Of a DNA stretch of 64,000 bases, positions 25,869-35,297 are shown one piece after another (positions within the stretch are counted from its first letter, which is position 1; each line of letters begins with the position of its first letter). A program made the translations under genes and the position numbers. The stretch covers positions 1 to 64,000 of the forward strand of contig RIAZ01000023.1 of NCBI GenBank assembly GCA_003762615.1, given 5' to 3'. Under the pieces are notes generated by a model. That model was not told the DNA's origin and made no database searches. It saw nothing but the letters and a program-made list of their open reading frames with translations. Source of the stretch: Muribaculaceae bacterium Isolate-037 (Harlan) (GTDB taxonomy: Bacteria; Bacteroidota; Bacteroidia; Bacteroidales; Muribaculaceae).

Positions 25869-28130
25869 ATGAAACATATCTTCTTAACATCTGCAATTCT
25901 GATAGCCTTCACTTCTTTCGCTAATAGTAATCCTCCGGATACTTTAGGGAATAAGACTCTTGACGAGGTGATTGTGACAGCCACGGGAGCACACCGCAAC
26001 CTGAAGGCTGCTGAGATGGGAAGGCATGTGATTGGCAGGGAGGCGATATTGAAGCTGCCTGTGCTTTTCGGGGAGCCCGACATAGTGAAGATTCTTCAGA
26101 CGCTCCCCGGAGTGTCGCAGGGTGTGGAGGGATTCACCGGATTGTATGTCCACGGTGGGGACAATGACCAGAACCTGTTTCTCTACAATGGACTGCCGCT
26201 CTATCATGTGAGCCATATCGGTGGTATATTCTCATCGTTCAATGTCTCAACTATACGCAACATCGATTTCTTCAAGTCTGCTTTCCCGGCACGTTTCGGA
26301 GGCCGTATCTCAAGCATTACAGACATCAGCATGATGTCTCCGGATTTCAGGAAATACACCGGGAAGTTCACTGTCGGGCTCCTCGCTGCCAACGGCTACA
26401 TATCCGGTCCGATAGTCAAAGACAAGCTCGCTTTCAGTGCCGCCATTCGCCGCTCATGGATTGATGTGGTGGGGCTTCCGGCTCTCGCTATAGCTAACGC
26501 CGTGCAGAAGAAAAACGGGAAGAAGACTATTGCCGGATATAATTTCATGGACTTCAACGCGCGTATTGATTGGAAACTTGGAGCCGGCAAAATATACGCC
26601 ATAGGATATTACGGCAAGGACTACCTAAAAATCGGAGACAGGAAGTTTGAGGGGACTGCCAACAGTTTTGCTGTCAATCCCGATGGAACTATAACAGAGA
26701 CACCTTCAGATGACAATCAGACTCGTTTCTTTGACGAAAATACCAACCGTCTGTCTTGGGGTAACTGGGGTGTCTCGCTAAATGCCGACTACCGGCTGGG
26801 CAACGGATATATCAATGGAGTGGCATACTTCACAAGATATTTCTCCCACTATCGGCAGGAAAGCGAATATCAGACAGACCTTAACGATCCGTCGACCTAC
26901 GGCTACACCCTTAACGGTACGCGGAACTCAATAGCCGATATCGGGGTCAACATGCGCTACATGCAGCAGTTTGCCAAATTATATCTCCTCAAATCCGGAG
27001 TGGGATATGTGAACCACACATACCATCCGGAAGGGCTGGTGAATGAGTATAAGGATGACGGACGGAGCTGGAGCGACAGCAACGGGAATCCGTCAGTGGC
27101 CGGGAACGAGGTCTTCGCCTATGTAGACAATCTTTTTAATTTCGGAGAGCGTGCATCTCTTGATGTCGGGCTCAGGTTCGTAAGCCATTTCATACAGCAC
27201 GCCTCTTTCCCACGCATTGAGCCAAGAGCATCTATACGCGTGAATATCACAGATGACTACAGCGTGAAAGCGTCTTATGCCAGAATAAACCAGTTCGTGC
27301 AGCAGGTGTCAAGCAACTACATCAATCTGCCTACTGACCTCTGGCAACCGATAGGGAAGGGAATGAAGCCTCTGTCGAGCGACCAGTATTCCATAGGGTT
27401 TTATGGCAATCTGCCCAAAGGGATGTATTTCTCTCTGGAAGGTTGGTACAAGGATATGCGTAATCTTGTGGAATACCGGGAAGGTATATCCTCACTGAAC
27501 CCTAATCTGACATGGGACGAGAAGATAACATCCGGGAAAGGTTGGGCATACGGACTTGACCTGAGTATCTCGAGAGAACTCGGCAAGGTCACCGGCACAG
27601 TAAGCTACGGCCTGATGTGGAACTGGCGCAAGTTTGATAATCTTAACGGGGGGCTGAAATTTCCGGCTAAATTCGACAACCGCCATAAGATAAACATCAA
27701 CGCATCCTACAGACTGAACGACAAGATAGAGTTCAACGCCGGTTGGACTTACATGACCGGCAACCGCCTCACCCTTTCCCTCTACAACTATGACGAGCCG
27801 GGCGACAATTTTCCGGATGCCCCTACCACAGGAATCGGCTCCTCAGGCATGGACTGGGAACAGGCATCCGGTCTCGACTACTATTCCGGGAGAAACAACG
27901 TGCGTTTCCCGGCATATCACAGGCTCGACATCGGCATGAGCCTGTATAAGGATCTCGGAGGCGGCAGACGTTCTATATGGAATTTCAGCCTGTACAACGC
28001 ATACTGCCGCATGAATGCAATGACCATCCGCAAGGATGACTATGTGGATGCCTCACGCCCGAACAGGGCATTCCAAAAGTTCAGCCTTATCCCAATCGTT
28101 CCTTCAGTTTCATACACTTACGAATTTTGA
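25869..28130 (+). CDS. TonB-dependent outer-membrane receptor
   Basis: A 753-residue protein with a signal peptide (MKHIFLTSAILIAFTSFANS), a short TonB-box-like segment (TLDEVIVTATGAHRNLKAAE), a plug domain (PDIVKILQTLPGVSQGVEGF, LYVHGGDNDQNLFLYNGLPL) and a beta-barrel ending SVSYTYEF with the terminal Phe typical of outer-membrane proteins. It lacks the SusC-type N-terminal carboxypeptidase-like domain and has no SusD partner. Its downstream neighbour is a DUF4249 lipoprotein, a frequent partner of this receptor class. The substrate is unknown. Confidence 0.9.
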   Translation: MKHIFLTSAILIAFTSFANSNPPDTLGNKTLDEVIVTATGAHRNLKAAEMGRHVIGREAILKLPVLFGEPDIVKILQTLPGVSQGVEGFTGLYVHGGDNDQNLFLYNGLPLYHVSHIGGIFSSFNVSTIRNIDFFKSAFPARFGGRISSITDISMMSPDFRKYTGKFTVGLLAANGYISGPIVKDKLAFSAAIRRSWIDVVGLPALAIANAVQKKNGKKTIAGYNFMDFNARIDWKLGAGKIYAIGYYGKDYLKIGDRKFEGTANSFAVNPDGTITETPSDDNQTRFFDENTNRLSWGNWGVSLNADYRLGNGYINGVAYFTRYFSHYRQESEYQTDLNDPSTYGYTLNGTRNSIADIGVNMRYMQQFAKLYLLKSGVGYVNHTYHPEGLVNEYKDDGRSWSDSNGNPSVAGNEVFAYVDNLFNFGERASLDVGLRFVSHFIQHASFPRIEPRASIRVNITDDYSVKASYARINQFVQQVSSNYINLPTDLWQPIGKGMKPLSSDQYSIGFYGNLPKGMYFSLEGWYKDMRNLVEYREGISSLNPNLTWDEKITSGKGWAYGLDLSISRELGKVTGTVSYGLMWNWRKFDNLNGGLKFPAKFDNRHKININASYRLNDKIEFNAGWTYMTGNRLTLSLYNYDEPGDNFPDAPTTGIGSSGMDWEQASGLDYYSGRNNVRFPAYHRLDIGMSLYKDLGGGRRSIWNFSLYNAYCRMNAMTIRKDDYVDASRPNRAFQKFSLIPIVPSVSYTYEF

Positions 28131-28135
28131 TAGCA

Positions 28136-29122
28136 ATGAAGACATCCAAAATAAACATGCTGCTTCCTCTCATGCTCCCCCTGTTCACCACTTCCTGCTA
28201 TCAGGATATTGACCTTGATGGATACAGGGAGCAAAACGGGGAGAATCTGCTCACCATAAACTCAATCATCAATCCGGATTCCACAATTTCGGTGGCTGCC
28301 ACCCGCACATATTTCTTCTCCGACATCCACAATGAGCGCTCATATATTGAAGATCTTGATATTGAGCTATATCTTAACGGTAAATCAGTAGGAGAAATGA
28401 CATTTGACAAGACCTCGTACATGTATATCTCAGATATAAAACCGGCTGAGTGTGACAATGTAGAGATACGCACTTCCTACAAAGATTCTCTCGTATCTGC
28501 CGCTGATATCGTTCCCAAGAAAGTGGGGATAGAATCTGTATCGGTCTCACGCCAGGGGCCGCTGTCGATATATACTGACCGTGACTATGTTTTCACCTAC
28601 AACATAACGTTCACGGATCCTGTGGGGGAGGATAATTTCTATTTCCTGCAGTATGATGCTTCCGACTGGCGTAAGGGTGTTGGGATGGGTGAGCGTGATT
28701 TTACTTATGAATATGTGTTCCAACAGCTGGCGCGTCATATCAACGCCAATGTCCCCGGTTGGGAGCCGTATTCTCCTGATGGATTGCCTTTCTCAGACCA
28801 TGGAATCGAAGGGAAGAAACATACTCTTATGGTGAAGGAAATAGTGCAGGGAGGTAACGGAAGAGATCTCACGTCATATTCGGAGATGAATCGCAGGTTC
28901 AAGCTCTTCTCGATCTCGCGAGACTATTATAATTATCTTCTGAGCGTCATATACAATGATTCTGAATCAGAAGGTCTACATGGAGGAATGATTGATCTCG
29001 GAATCACAGAACCGATAAAATACTTCTCCAATATAAATGGGGGAATTGGTATCGTTGCAGCATATACTCTTGATGAGACAGAAGTTGATGTGATGAATAT
29101 AGTCGGCAGATTCCCTAAATAA
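28136..29122 (+). CDS. DUF4249-family lipoprotein
   Basis: A 328-residue protein from ATG 28136-28138, 5 bp after the receptor stop; a TTG nine bases earlier is also in frame. The lipobox (LPLFTTSCYQDIDLDG) is followed by the features of DUF4249: LLTINSIINPDSTISVAATR near the start, LYLNGKSVGEMTF, and an Ig-like beta-rich body. In Bacteroidetes this family is typically encoded beside a TonB-dependent receptor and presumably forms its extracellular accessory subunit. Confidence 0.85.
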   Translation: MKTSKINMLLPLMLPLFTTSCYQDIDLDGYREQNGENLLTINSIINPDSTISVAATRTYFFSDIHNERSYIEDLDIELYLNGKSVGEMTFDKTSYMYISDIKPAECDNVEIRTSYKDSLVSAADIVPKKVGIESVSVSRQGPLSIYTDRDYVFTYNITFTDPVGEDNFYFLQYDASDWRKGVGMGERDFTYEYVFQQLARHINANVPGWEPYSPDGLPFSDHGIEGKKHTLMVKEIVQGGNGRDLTSYSEMNRRFKLFSISRDYYNYLLSVIYNDSESEGLHGGMIDLGITEPIKYFSNINGGIGIVAAYTLDETEVDVMNIVGRFPK

Positions 29123-29250
29123 ACATCCCATAAACGGCCAGTTGCTTATAGGTAAAATTAATAAATTTACCACTTTCGTCTAAATTTACCACCATATAAG
29201 TGGTAAATTCTTGAACATAATACTTAACCTATATGTATTTTTGTGATTGA

Positions 29251-29358
29251 GTCTTGCTCACATCCCTTAGTTTCTTGTTCTCACAAAATCGAATTATAGC
29301 CAAAAGTGGGTTATTTTTGCTACTTTTGGCTATAATTCGATTTTATTTTGTATCTTTG
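29251..29358 (+). repeat. Palindromic element, copy B, containing the ATPase promoter
   Basis: The same 108-bp block as copy A. The arms 29285-29309 and 29320-29344 pair at 24 of 25 positions around the loop GTTATTTTTG. Relative to copy A, one base pair in the stem has changed in both arms (T-A to C-G), a compensating change. TATCTTTG at 29351-29358 is a perfect -7 with TTTG in the right arm about 22 bp upstream, so the ATPase start codon at 29374 would follow a leader of only about 10 nt. Confidence 0.75.
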
Positions 29359-29373
29359 TAAAAACTAAAAGCT

Positions 29374-30795
29374 ATGATAATAGGCAGAAAAGAAGAGATA
29401 GCTAAGCTCAAGAAAGCATATAACTCTGACCATTCGGAGTTTGTAGCGGTATATGGGCGACGTAGAATCGGCAAAACATACCTGATAAGGGAAACATTTG
29501 AAGGCAAATTCACATTCCAATACAGTGGAATATTCAAGGTAAGTAATCAGGAACAACTTGAAGTCTTTTACAAAAGCCTTCTTGAACAGGGCTTGGATCC
29601 AACAGAAAAACCACCTAAGAGTTGGTTTGATGCCTTCTTTCTGTTGGAGCATCTGATAAAGAAGTCGGATGAACAACGCAAGGTAATATTCATTGATGAG
29701 CTTCCTTGGATGGATGCCCGTAATTCCCGGTTCATTCCTGCCTTTGAACATTTCTGGAATGGATGGGCTTCTGCCAGAAAAGATATACTACTTATAATCT
29801 GCGGCAGTGCTACATCATGGATAATAAACAAGATATTCCGCAATAAGGGAGGACTATATAACCGGGTGACATTCAGAATAAAGCTCCAGCAATTCTCTCT
29901 TAATGAATGTGAGGAACTTGTTAACTATTTGAAATTGCCTCTCAATCGTAATATGATTGTTGAGGGTTATATGGTCATGGGAGGAGTGCCGTATTACTGG
30001 GCTAAGCTGGAGGCAAGAATGAGTATGGTAAAGAATATAAACAATCTTTTCCTTAAAGAAGATGGAGAGTTACGTAGCGAGTTCGATTATATTTATTCCT
30101 CCATGTTCAACAGCCCGGATAAATATATCGCTGTCGTGGAAGCACTTTCCGATAAAAAATCAGGATTGACCCGAGATGAGATCATAACGAAAGGAAAACT
30201 TGAAAGTAATGGTCAGCTCAGTCGTGTATTGGAAGATCTTATTGAATGTGGCTTTATTCGTAAATATTGCCATACCGACAAACTTCTGAAGGATGCCTTG
30301 TACCAACTAATAGACTGCTATACATTATTCTATTATCAATTTGTAAAAAAGTCACACGGGATTGATGAAGAATATTGGGTAAGGTCAATGAAAACTCCCA
30401 CGTATAGCACATGGTGTGGTCTTGCCTTTGAAAGAGTGTGTCTTCTGCATACCAGACAAATCAAATCCGCCATCGGAATTTCCGGCATATCGGCAAGTCT
30501 GTTCTCATGGCATGTCAAGAAGAACCATGAGCATCCCGGTGCTCAGATAGACCTTATAATAGACAGAGCCGACAATGTAATCAACATTTGTGAAATCAAA
30601 TATGCCCCGGCTGGATATAGATTGACTGACAGTGAACTGAAAAAGATTCACAACAGGTTAAGTATATTCAATCTCTACATTCCACGTAACAAAGTCGCAC
30701 AACCCATCCTCATCACATCAAACGGCGTTATAGAGAACAACAATTCCTTTGAGATTCCCATTCAGGTAACGGCAGACCAACTGTTTTTCCCATGA
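29374..30795 (+). CDS. AAA ATPase with C-terminal DUF234/PD-(D/E)xK-like domain
   Basis: A 473-residue protein of the archaeal-type ATPase family. Walker A is GRRRIGKT (28-35), Walker B is VIFIDELPWMD (D108, E109), and the sensor segment is LLIICGSATSWI. A winged-helix-like middle (KLESNGQLSRVLEDLIECGF) precedes the C-terminal nuclease-like region, where D393 (AQIDLIIDRAD) and E407-I-K409 (ICEIKYA) fit a PD-(D/E)xK core. The biological role of this family is not settled. The gene is bracketed by palindromic copies B (upstream) and C (downstream) and interrupts the spacing between unrelated genes, which suggests it is an inserted unit. Confidence 0.85.
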   Translation: MIIGRKEEIAKLKKAYNSDHSEFVAVYGRRRIGKTYLIRETFEGKFTFQYSGIFKVSNQEQLEVFYKSLLEQGLDPTEKPPKSWFDAFFLLEHLIKKSDEQRKVIFIDELPWMDARNSRFIPAFEHFWNGWASARKDILLIICGSATSWIINKIFRNKGGLYNRVTFRIKLQQFSLNECEELVNYLKLPLNRNMIVEGYMVMGGVPYYWAKLEARMSMVKNINNLFLKEDGELRSEFDYIYSSMFNSPDKYIAVVEALSDKKSGLTRDEIITKGKLESNGQLSRVLEDLIECGFIRKYCHTDKLLKDALYQLIDCYTLFYYQFVKKSHGIDEEYWVRSMKTPTYSTWCGLAFERVCLLHTRQIKSAIGISGISASLFSWHVKKNHEHPGAQIDLIIDRADNVINICEIKYAPAGYRLTDSELKKIHNRLSIFNLYIPRNKVAQPILITSNGVIENNNSFEIPIQVTADQLFFP

Positions 30796-30831
30796 CCATA
30801 GGCTACGTATGAATACCGACTTACCGGACTA

Positions 30832-30930
30832 ACGTCTCTTAGTTCATAGTCCTCATAAAATTGAATTATAGCCAAAAGTGGCAAAAATAACCCACTTTTG
30901 GCTATAATTCAATTTCCTCATGTATCTTAG
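30832..30930 (+). repeat. Palindromic element, copy C, with inverted loop
   Basis: The arms 30858-30881 and 30892-30915 are perfectly complementary over 24 bp. The loop CAAAAATAAC is the reverse complement of the loop in copies A and B. The left flank (CTCTTAGTTCATAGTCCTCA) and right flank (TGTATCTTAG) still resemble those of A and B in direct orientation. It starts about 36 bp after the ATPase stop codon. Confidence 0.75.
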
Positions 30931-31017
30931 TTTTACGATGTAAATGTATAAAAGGTATATAATATAACAGGACGACGTGAAATGTTTGGATTATAGTCTA
31001 TATTCATAGAATTACAA

Positions 31018-31071
31018 TAATCCCCATTTCCATAAGCAGTATAAAATTGCCAATTATGGAAATGGGGATTA
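31018..31071. terminator. 18-bp perfect inverted repeat
   Basis: 31018-31035 and 31054-31071 are exact complements (TAATCCCCATTTCCATAA and its inverse) enclosing 18 nt. It lies between the convergent ATPase and S9 peptidase genes and may end transcription; no U tract follows directly. Confidence 0.5.
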
Positions 31072-31211
31072 ATTACTGAAGTTTCGCAAGCTGCACTTCA
31101 GTGGTTTAAAGTTTATAGTTTAAGGTTTAAGATTCACGAAAATCCACGAATCTTTTCATTATACAAAATTTAATGATCATAAACCATAAACATTAAACCT
31201 TAAATTAATTA
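31069..31211 (+). repeat. Dispersed 7-bp-period element, copy 1
   Basis: Starts with a hairpin (CTGAAGT...ACTTCAG), continues with GTTTAAA/GTTTATA/GTTTAAG heptamers, a centre containing GATTCACGAAAATCCACGAA and AAATTTAATGATCAT, and ends with ATAAACC-type heptamers that are the inverse of the first set. Near-identical copies lie at 42968-43116 and, reversed, 61571-61709. Confidence 0.8.
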
Positions 31212-31243
31212 TAATAGAGGTCACAAAGGGCGTGTCACCATCC

Positions 31244-33703
31244 TCACTGCAGGGGAGTCGGGGGATAGAGGGCATCCCACCAGGAGGGGTCGTCTTTCAG
31301 ATAGCGGGAGAACCATGCGAAGATGGTGTCCTGCCATTTGATGCGTTTTGCGTAGTCGGTGATGTGATGGTCCTGATCTGACACGGCAACGAAGGCTGTC
31401 GGACGTCCGAGTAGCTTCAGTGCAGTGAACATCTGTATGCTCTCCCCTACCGGCACGTTGTTGTCGGCATCTCCATGCAAGAAGAGAAGCGGGGTATGAA
31501 TCTTGTCGGCATTGTAGAGCGGACTCTGTTTGACGTAGAGATCCTGATGACTCCATGGGTAGGAATTTGCCATCGACACCTCACTGTAGGAATAGCCCCA
31601 ATACCCTTCACCCCAGTAGCTTGTATGGTCGCTGATACCGGCATGGGATATGGCGGCAGCAAAGATGTCGGTGACGGTCTGTAGATACTGCGTCATGAAA
31701 CCACCGTAGGAGGCACCTATACATCCGATTTTCTTCGGGTCGACGTAAGGATGCTCCTCGCAGAATTTCTTTGTACCTTCGATTATATCCTGAGCCACAC
31801 CCTCTCCGGCTGTGTTGACATGGCGGGAAGAGAACTCCTGACCGAAACCTGTGGCACCACTCGGCTGTATCACGTAGACCACATAACCCTGAGCGGCGTA
31901 GGCATTGTGGGGGTAACGACTCTCGAAGCTGCGGCTTGTGGGGCTGCATCCTCCGTAGTAGTTCACGATCATAGGATACTTCTTCGACGGGTCAAAATCC
32001 GGCGGCAGGAAGAAGCGTCCGCAGATTGTGTCGCCACGGGAGTTTACAAAATCCCATGCCTGGCACTCTCCCAACTTCACATCGGCAAGCATCTCCTCCT
32101 TGGGAGTAGCAAGTTTTGTGGAGCGCAAAGTCTTCGTGTCAAGCAGATAGAGCGATTTTGGAGATGATGCGCTTTCACCATACCACACCATGTTGCGTCC
32201 GGCATCCGGGAGATCAAACGCTGTGATATTCTCTTCGGGAAGGTCGATTAGGGTGAATTTCCCATTGTTGGGGTTCAGTCTGAACATATTTACCCTATCG
32301 CGGTCTTCGGCAGTAAGATATACCATTCCGTCGGCACTGCTCCATTTGAAATCATTTACGCTGGGGTTGAAATCACGTGTCAGCGGAGTGACATTCTTAG
32401 AGGCAATGTCAATCATGAATAGTTGGTTGTCAGTCATGCTAGGAGTGCGTCCTTCCGGCACATTCTTGCCGATTCCGCCGAGTGCTTCCGGAGTGCCCAT
32501 AAGAATCACTTTGGAGCCGTCGGGGGAGAATTTACCGCCGGCGATGAAGCCATCCTCTTTCACCAAAGTATCTACTTTAAGCGTAGTCAGATCAATGCAA
32601 TAGAGAGATGAGAGAGTTGTAGGGCGTTTTTCAAGCCTGCTTCGGGAGGAGGATACGAGCAGTTTTCGGGAGTCGGATGAGATATCGTTAAGATAGACGT
32701 TTCTGTTACCGAATGTAAGGGGAGATACGATTCCGGTTGCAATATCCATAATGGAGAGCGACGTTCTGTTTCTCCAACCGGGTTGGCGGTCTTCCGGCTG
32801 TATCACCTCATATACACCATCCGATTCAGTCCTACCCTCTTGATAAGTTGTTATAATCAGAGATTTCTCATCGGGGGTAAGCATATAGCCGTAGTTCTGT
32901 GGAATAGATGCGACGATTATGGATTCAGCACCGGTGGCGGCATCGACTGCCACGAGTTCATTACCATCGACTGTGGCACATTCGAAATAATATCTGGAAC
33001 CGTTTGGCATCCAGTTGAAATATCCCTGACGTTCGGCTACGGTCTGCCCATCTGATAGGCGTGTTATCTTGTTTGTGCGTGTTGAGGAACCGCCTCGGCG
33101 GGTAGTGGTATAGGAGGTAAGTAGGAATTTACCGTCGGGCGATATTTCACTTCGGGATATGGCAGTTCCGTGCAGTACATCCTCCAGGTGGAAGCGTCGC
33201 TTACCATCGTTGCGCAGGGAGAATCCGGCGTTATTCTCAGATTTAAGATATACGGATAGGGAATCCGTATCCTGATCAGGAGCAGAGAGGTATCTGAGCA
33301 CTATATTATGCGATCCGGGACGCAGATGCAACGAAGATCCGTTGATTTTCTCTCCATCCAGATAAGCGGCATAATTCTTCATCCCCTTTACCTCCAGTTC
33401 GGGAATCGCGTATGAGGTGTTCTCAAAATCAAATGCAAGCATGTGTATGGCATTTGATGAATGGGAAGGCGCGAACGCATCCTCCATTGCTGATGATGCC
33501 AATCCCTTGACAGATAAGCGATCGGGAGCCTTGAACAGAGAAGACTGCTCAAAGGTCTTACCGTTGACGTCGACAGAATCCACCATTATCGGAGATGCCA
33601 CCGTGAACGGTCCGAAATAGTTGAATTTAGAGATCCGTAAATCCTCGGCTTGTACGCCGCAGATGGCACAAGCGAGCAATCCGGTCATAAGAAATCTATT
33701 CAT
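31244..33703 (-). CDS. S9-family prolyl oligopeptidase/dipeptidyl-peptidase-like serine peptidase
   Basis: An 819-residue secreted protein (signal MNRFLMTGLLACAICGVQA). Residues about 180-520 have WD-like propeller repeats (SEISPDGKFLLTSYTTTR, GKFSPDGSKVILMG). The C-terminal alpha/beta hydrolase carries the nucleophile Ser in IGCIGASYGGFMTQY, Asp in LFLHGDADNNVPVGES and His in SDQDHHITDYAKRI. It would cleave short peptides in the periplasm. A minus-strand -7 (TATCTTTG, 33730-33737) lies 27 bp upstream of the start. It is transcribed away from the imelysin operon. Confidence 0.92.
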   Translation of the reverse strand: MNRFLMTGLLACAICGVQAEDLRISKFNYFGPFTVASPIMVDSVDVNGKTFEQSSLFKAPDRLSVKGLASSAMEDAFAPSHSSNAIHMLAFDFENTSYAIPELEVKGMKNYAAYLDGEKINGSSLHLRPGSHNIVLRYLSAPDQDTDSLSVYLKSENNAGFSLRNDGKRRFHLEDVLHGTAISRSEISPDGKFLLTSYTTTRRGGSSTRTNKITRLSDGQTVAERQGYFNWMPNGSRYYFECATVDGNELVAVDAATGAESIIVASIPQNYGYMLTPDEKSLIITTYQEGRTESDGVYEVIQPEDRQPGWRNRTSLSIMDIATGIVSPLTFGNRNVYLNDISSDSRKLLVSSSRSRLEKRPTTLSSLYCIDLTTLKVDTLVKEDGFIAGGKFSPDGSKVILMGTPEALGGIGKNVPEGRTPSMTDNQLFMIDIASKNVTPLTRDFNPSVNDFKWSSADGMVYLTAEDRDRVNMFRLNPNNGKFTLIDLPEENITAFDLPDAGRNMVWYGESASSPKSLYLLDTKTLRSTKLATPKEEMLADVKLGECQAWDFVNSRGDTICGRFFLPPDFDPSKKYPMIVNYYGGCSPTSRSFESRYPHNAYAAQGYVVYVIQPSGATGFGQEFSSRHVNTAGEGVAQDIIEGTKKFCEEHPYVDPKKIGCIGASYGGFMTQYLQTVTDIFAAAISHAGISDHTSYWGEGYWGYSYSEVSMANSYPWSHQDLYVKQSPLYNADKIHTPLLFLHGDADNNVPVGESIQMFTALKLLGRPTAFVAVSDQDHHITDYAKRIKWQDTIFAWFSRYLKDDPSWWDALYPPTPLQ

Positions 33704-33858
33704 AGACGAAGGTTGGTTGGTTAAAGTGACAAAGATACAAAAAAACTCCGGTTGTCACGAAATGAAAACAGATACAATTTTTAATAAAAAAGGGAATTAG
33801 TCGCAGGATTTAATAATTATTAGGTATAGGAGAGGATTTTTTTACCAATTAATGTGTA

Positions 33859-33889
33859 TTTCAAGAATTTTTTATCGGCAGTAATTTTG
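33859..33889 (+). promoter_or_regulatory. Promoter of the imelysin/di-heme operon
   Basis: TAATTTTG (33882-33889) matches the -7; TTTC (33859-33862), one mismatch from TTTG, lies 19 bp upstream. The start near 33896 rules out the longer reading frame beginning at 33854 and supports ATG 33911. Confidence 0.45.
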
Positions 33890-33910
33890 CAGCGTCAAAT
33901 ACATCATGAA

Positions 33911-35230
33911 ATGAAGATCAAGCACAAGAGATTATTACACATCGTTTTCGTGTTGGCAATACTTGCCATTACACCAGCCCTATGTGCTCAGGAATTGGCA
34001 GACACGGCAGGCTACGGGAAATTCCGGTTCGGCAGTTATGGAGAGGCTGTCGCCTCGTTCAAGGATTATGGTATCAACCGGTTTCAGAAGGATGGATCCA
34101 CTAAAGAACACCGCAACACGATAGCGGTGCCGCGATTCACGATAGGATTTGATTATAAGTTCAATCCCAAGTGGATTTTAGGAGCGGAGATAGAGTTTGA
34201 GGCAGGAGGCACAGGCACAGCTGTGGAACTTGAGAACAACGAGAACGGAGAGTATGAGACGGAGATAGAGAAGGGTGGCGAAGTGGCTCTCGAGCAGCTT
34301 CACATCACGCGTCTGATTATCCCGGAATTTAATGTCCGTGTTGGGCATCAGGTGGTGCCTGTAGGACTGACCAACGCACATCATGAGCCGATAAATTTCT
34401 TCGGGACAATACGTCCGGAGAGCCAGACTGTAATTATGCCGTCGACGTGGCATGAGACCGGTCTGACGATATTCGGCACTTTCGGGAGCGGCTACGGAGT
34501 GTTTGATTATGAGGCTATGGTTGTGGCGGGATTGAATGCCAACGGCTTTGACCGCGACACATGGGTGGCGTCAGGCAAACAGGGATTTTTTGAGACAGAT
34601 AACTTCACCTCACCGGCTTACGTGGCGCGTCTTGACTGGCGTGGGGTGCCGGGACTGAGAACCGGAGTTTCATTCTATTATTGCCGAGACACGGGAGCAA
34701 ATTCCGACAAACCGCAGACTTATTCCTCCTATGGCAGGATTCCGCTGCAGATATTCACGTGGGATGCACAATACCGCAACAAATTCCTTACTGCACGCGC
34801 CGATCTCACTTACGGTCATCTCGGAAATTCACGCGCCGTCAATGAGCGCAATAACAGGCTACCCAATGCCTCTCCCTACAGCCGTCTCACGCCTGTAGCC
34901 AAGAATGCACTCAGCTATGGGGCGGAGATAGGTTTTAATTTCGGAAATGTGTTTGGCATACGTAATTGCCCTACTTTCACCCCCTTTGCCCGCTATGAAT
35001 ATTTCAATCCCCAGAAATCGGTAGCAAAGCCATACGCAGCCGATAAGCGTCTGGAGGTAAGCAAATGGATAGTGGGTCTCAACTGGTTTGCATTGCCGAA
35101 TCTGGTGGTGAAGGCTGATTATTCCATGCGTCAGATTGGCACGCAGAAGGTGTTTGGAAAGGGGAGCTACAATAGTGAGAATGAATTCTCGATCGGCATT
35201 GCCTATATAGGATGGTTCTTCAAGAGATGA
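33911..35230 (+). CDS. Outer-membrane beta-barrel (porin-like) protein
   Basis: A 439-residue protein from ATG 33911 with signal MKIKHKRLLHIVFVLAILAI... ending ALCAQ. The mature part is rich in amphipathic strands with aromatic girdles (PRFTIGFDYKFNPKWILGAE, IEFEAGG) and ends SIGIAYIGWFFKR. It contains a histidine-rich loop (GLTNAHHEPINFFG). It is the first gene of the operon that continues with imelysin and di-heme oxidoreductase, suggesting it passes the ligand that those periplasmic proteins handle. Confidence 0.75.
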   Translation: MKIKHKRLLHIVFVLAILAITPALCAQELADTAGYGKFRFGSYGEAVASFKDYGINRFQKDGSTKEHRNTIAVPRFTIGFDYKFNPKWILGAEIEFEAGGTGTAVELENNENGEYETEIEKGGEVALEQLHITRLIIPEFNVRVGHQVVPVGLTNAHHEPINFFGTIRPESQTVIMPSTWHETGLTIFGTFGSGYGVFDYEAMVVAGLNANGFDRDTWVASGKQGFFETDNFTSPAYVARLDWRGVPGLRTGVSFYYCRDTGANSDKPQTYSSYGRIPLQIFTWDAQYRNKFLTARADLTYGHLGNSRAVNERNNRLPNASPYSRLTPVAKNALSYGAEIGFNFGNVFGIRNCPTFTPFARYEYFNPQKSVAKPYAADKRLEVSKWIVGLNWFALPNLVVKADYSMRQIGTQKVFGKGSYNSENEFSIGIAYIGWFFKR

Positions 35231-35297
35231 GAGATTATACCGGATATGGTAATGCGTTGATATCTAATTATAAATATAAATAAAAACTGATATAATT

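Noticed and set aside
33854..33910. Earlier start for the outer-membrane barrel gene
   Set aside because: A promoter-like -7 at 33882-33889 lies inside it and the signal peptide starts at ATG 33911.
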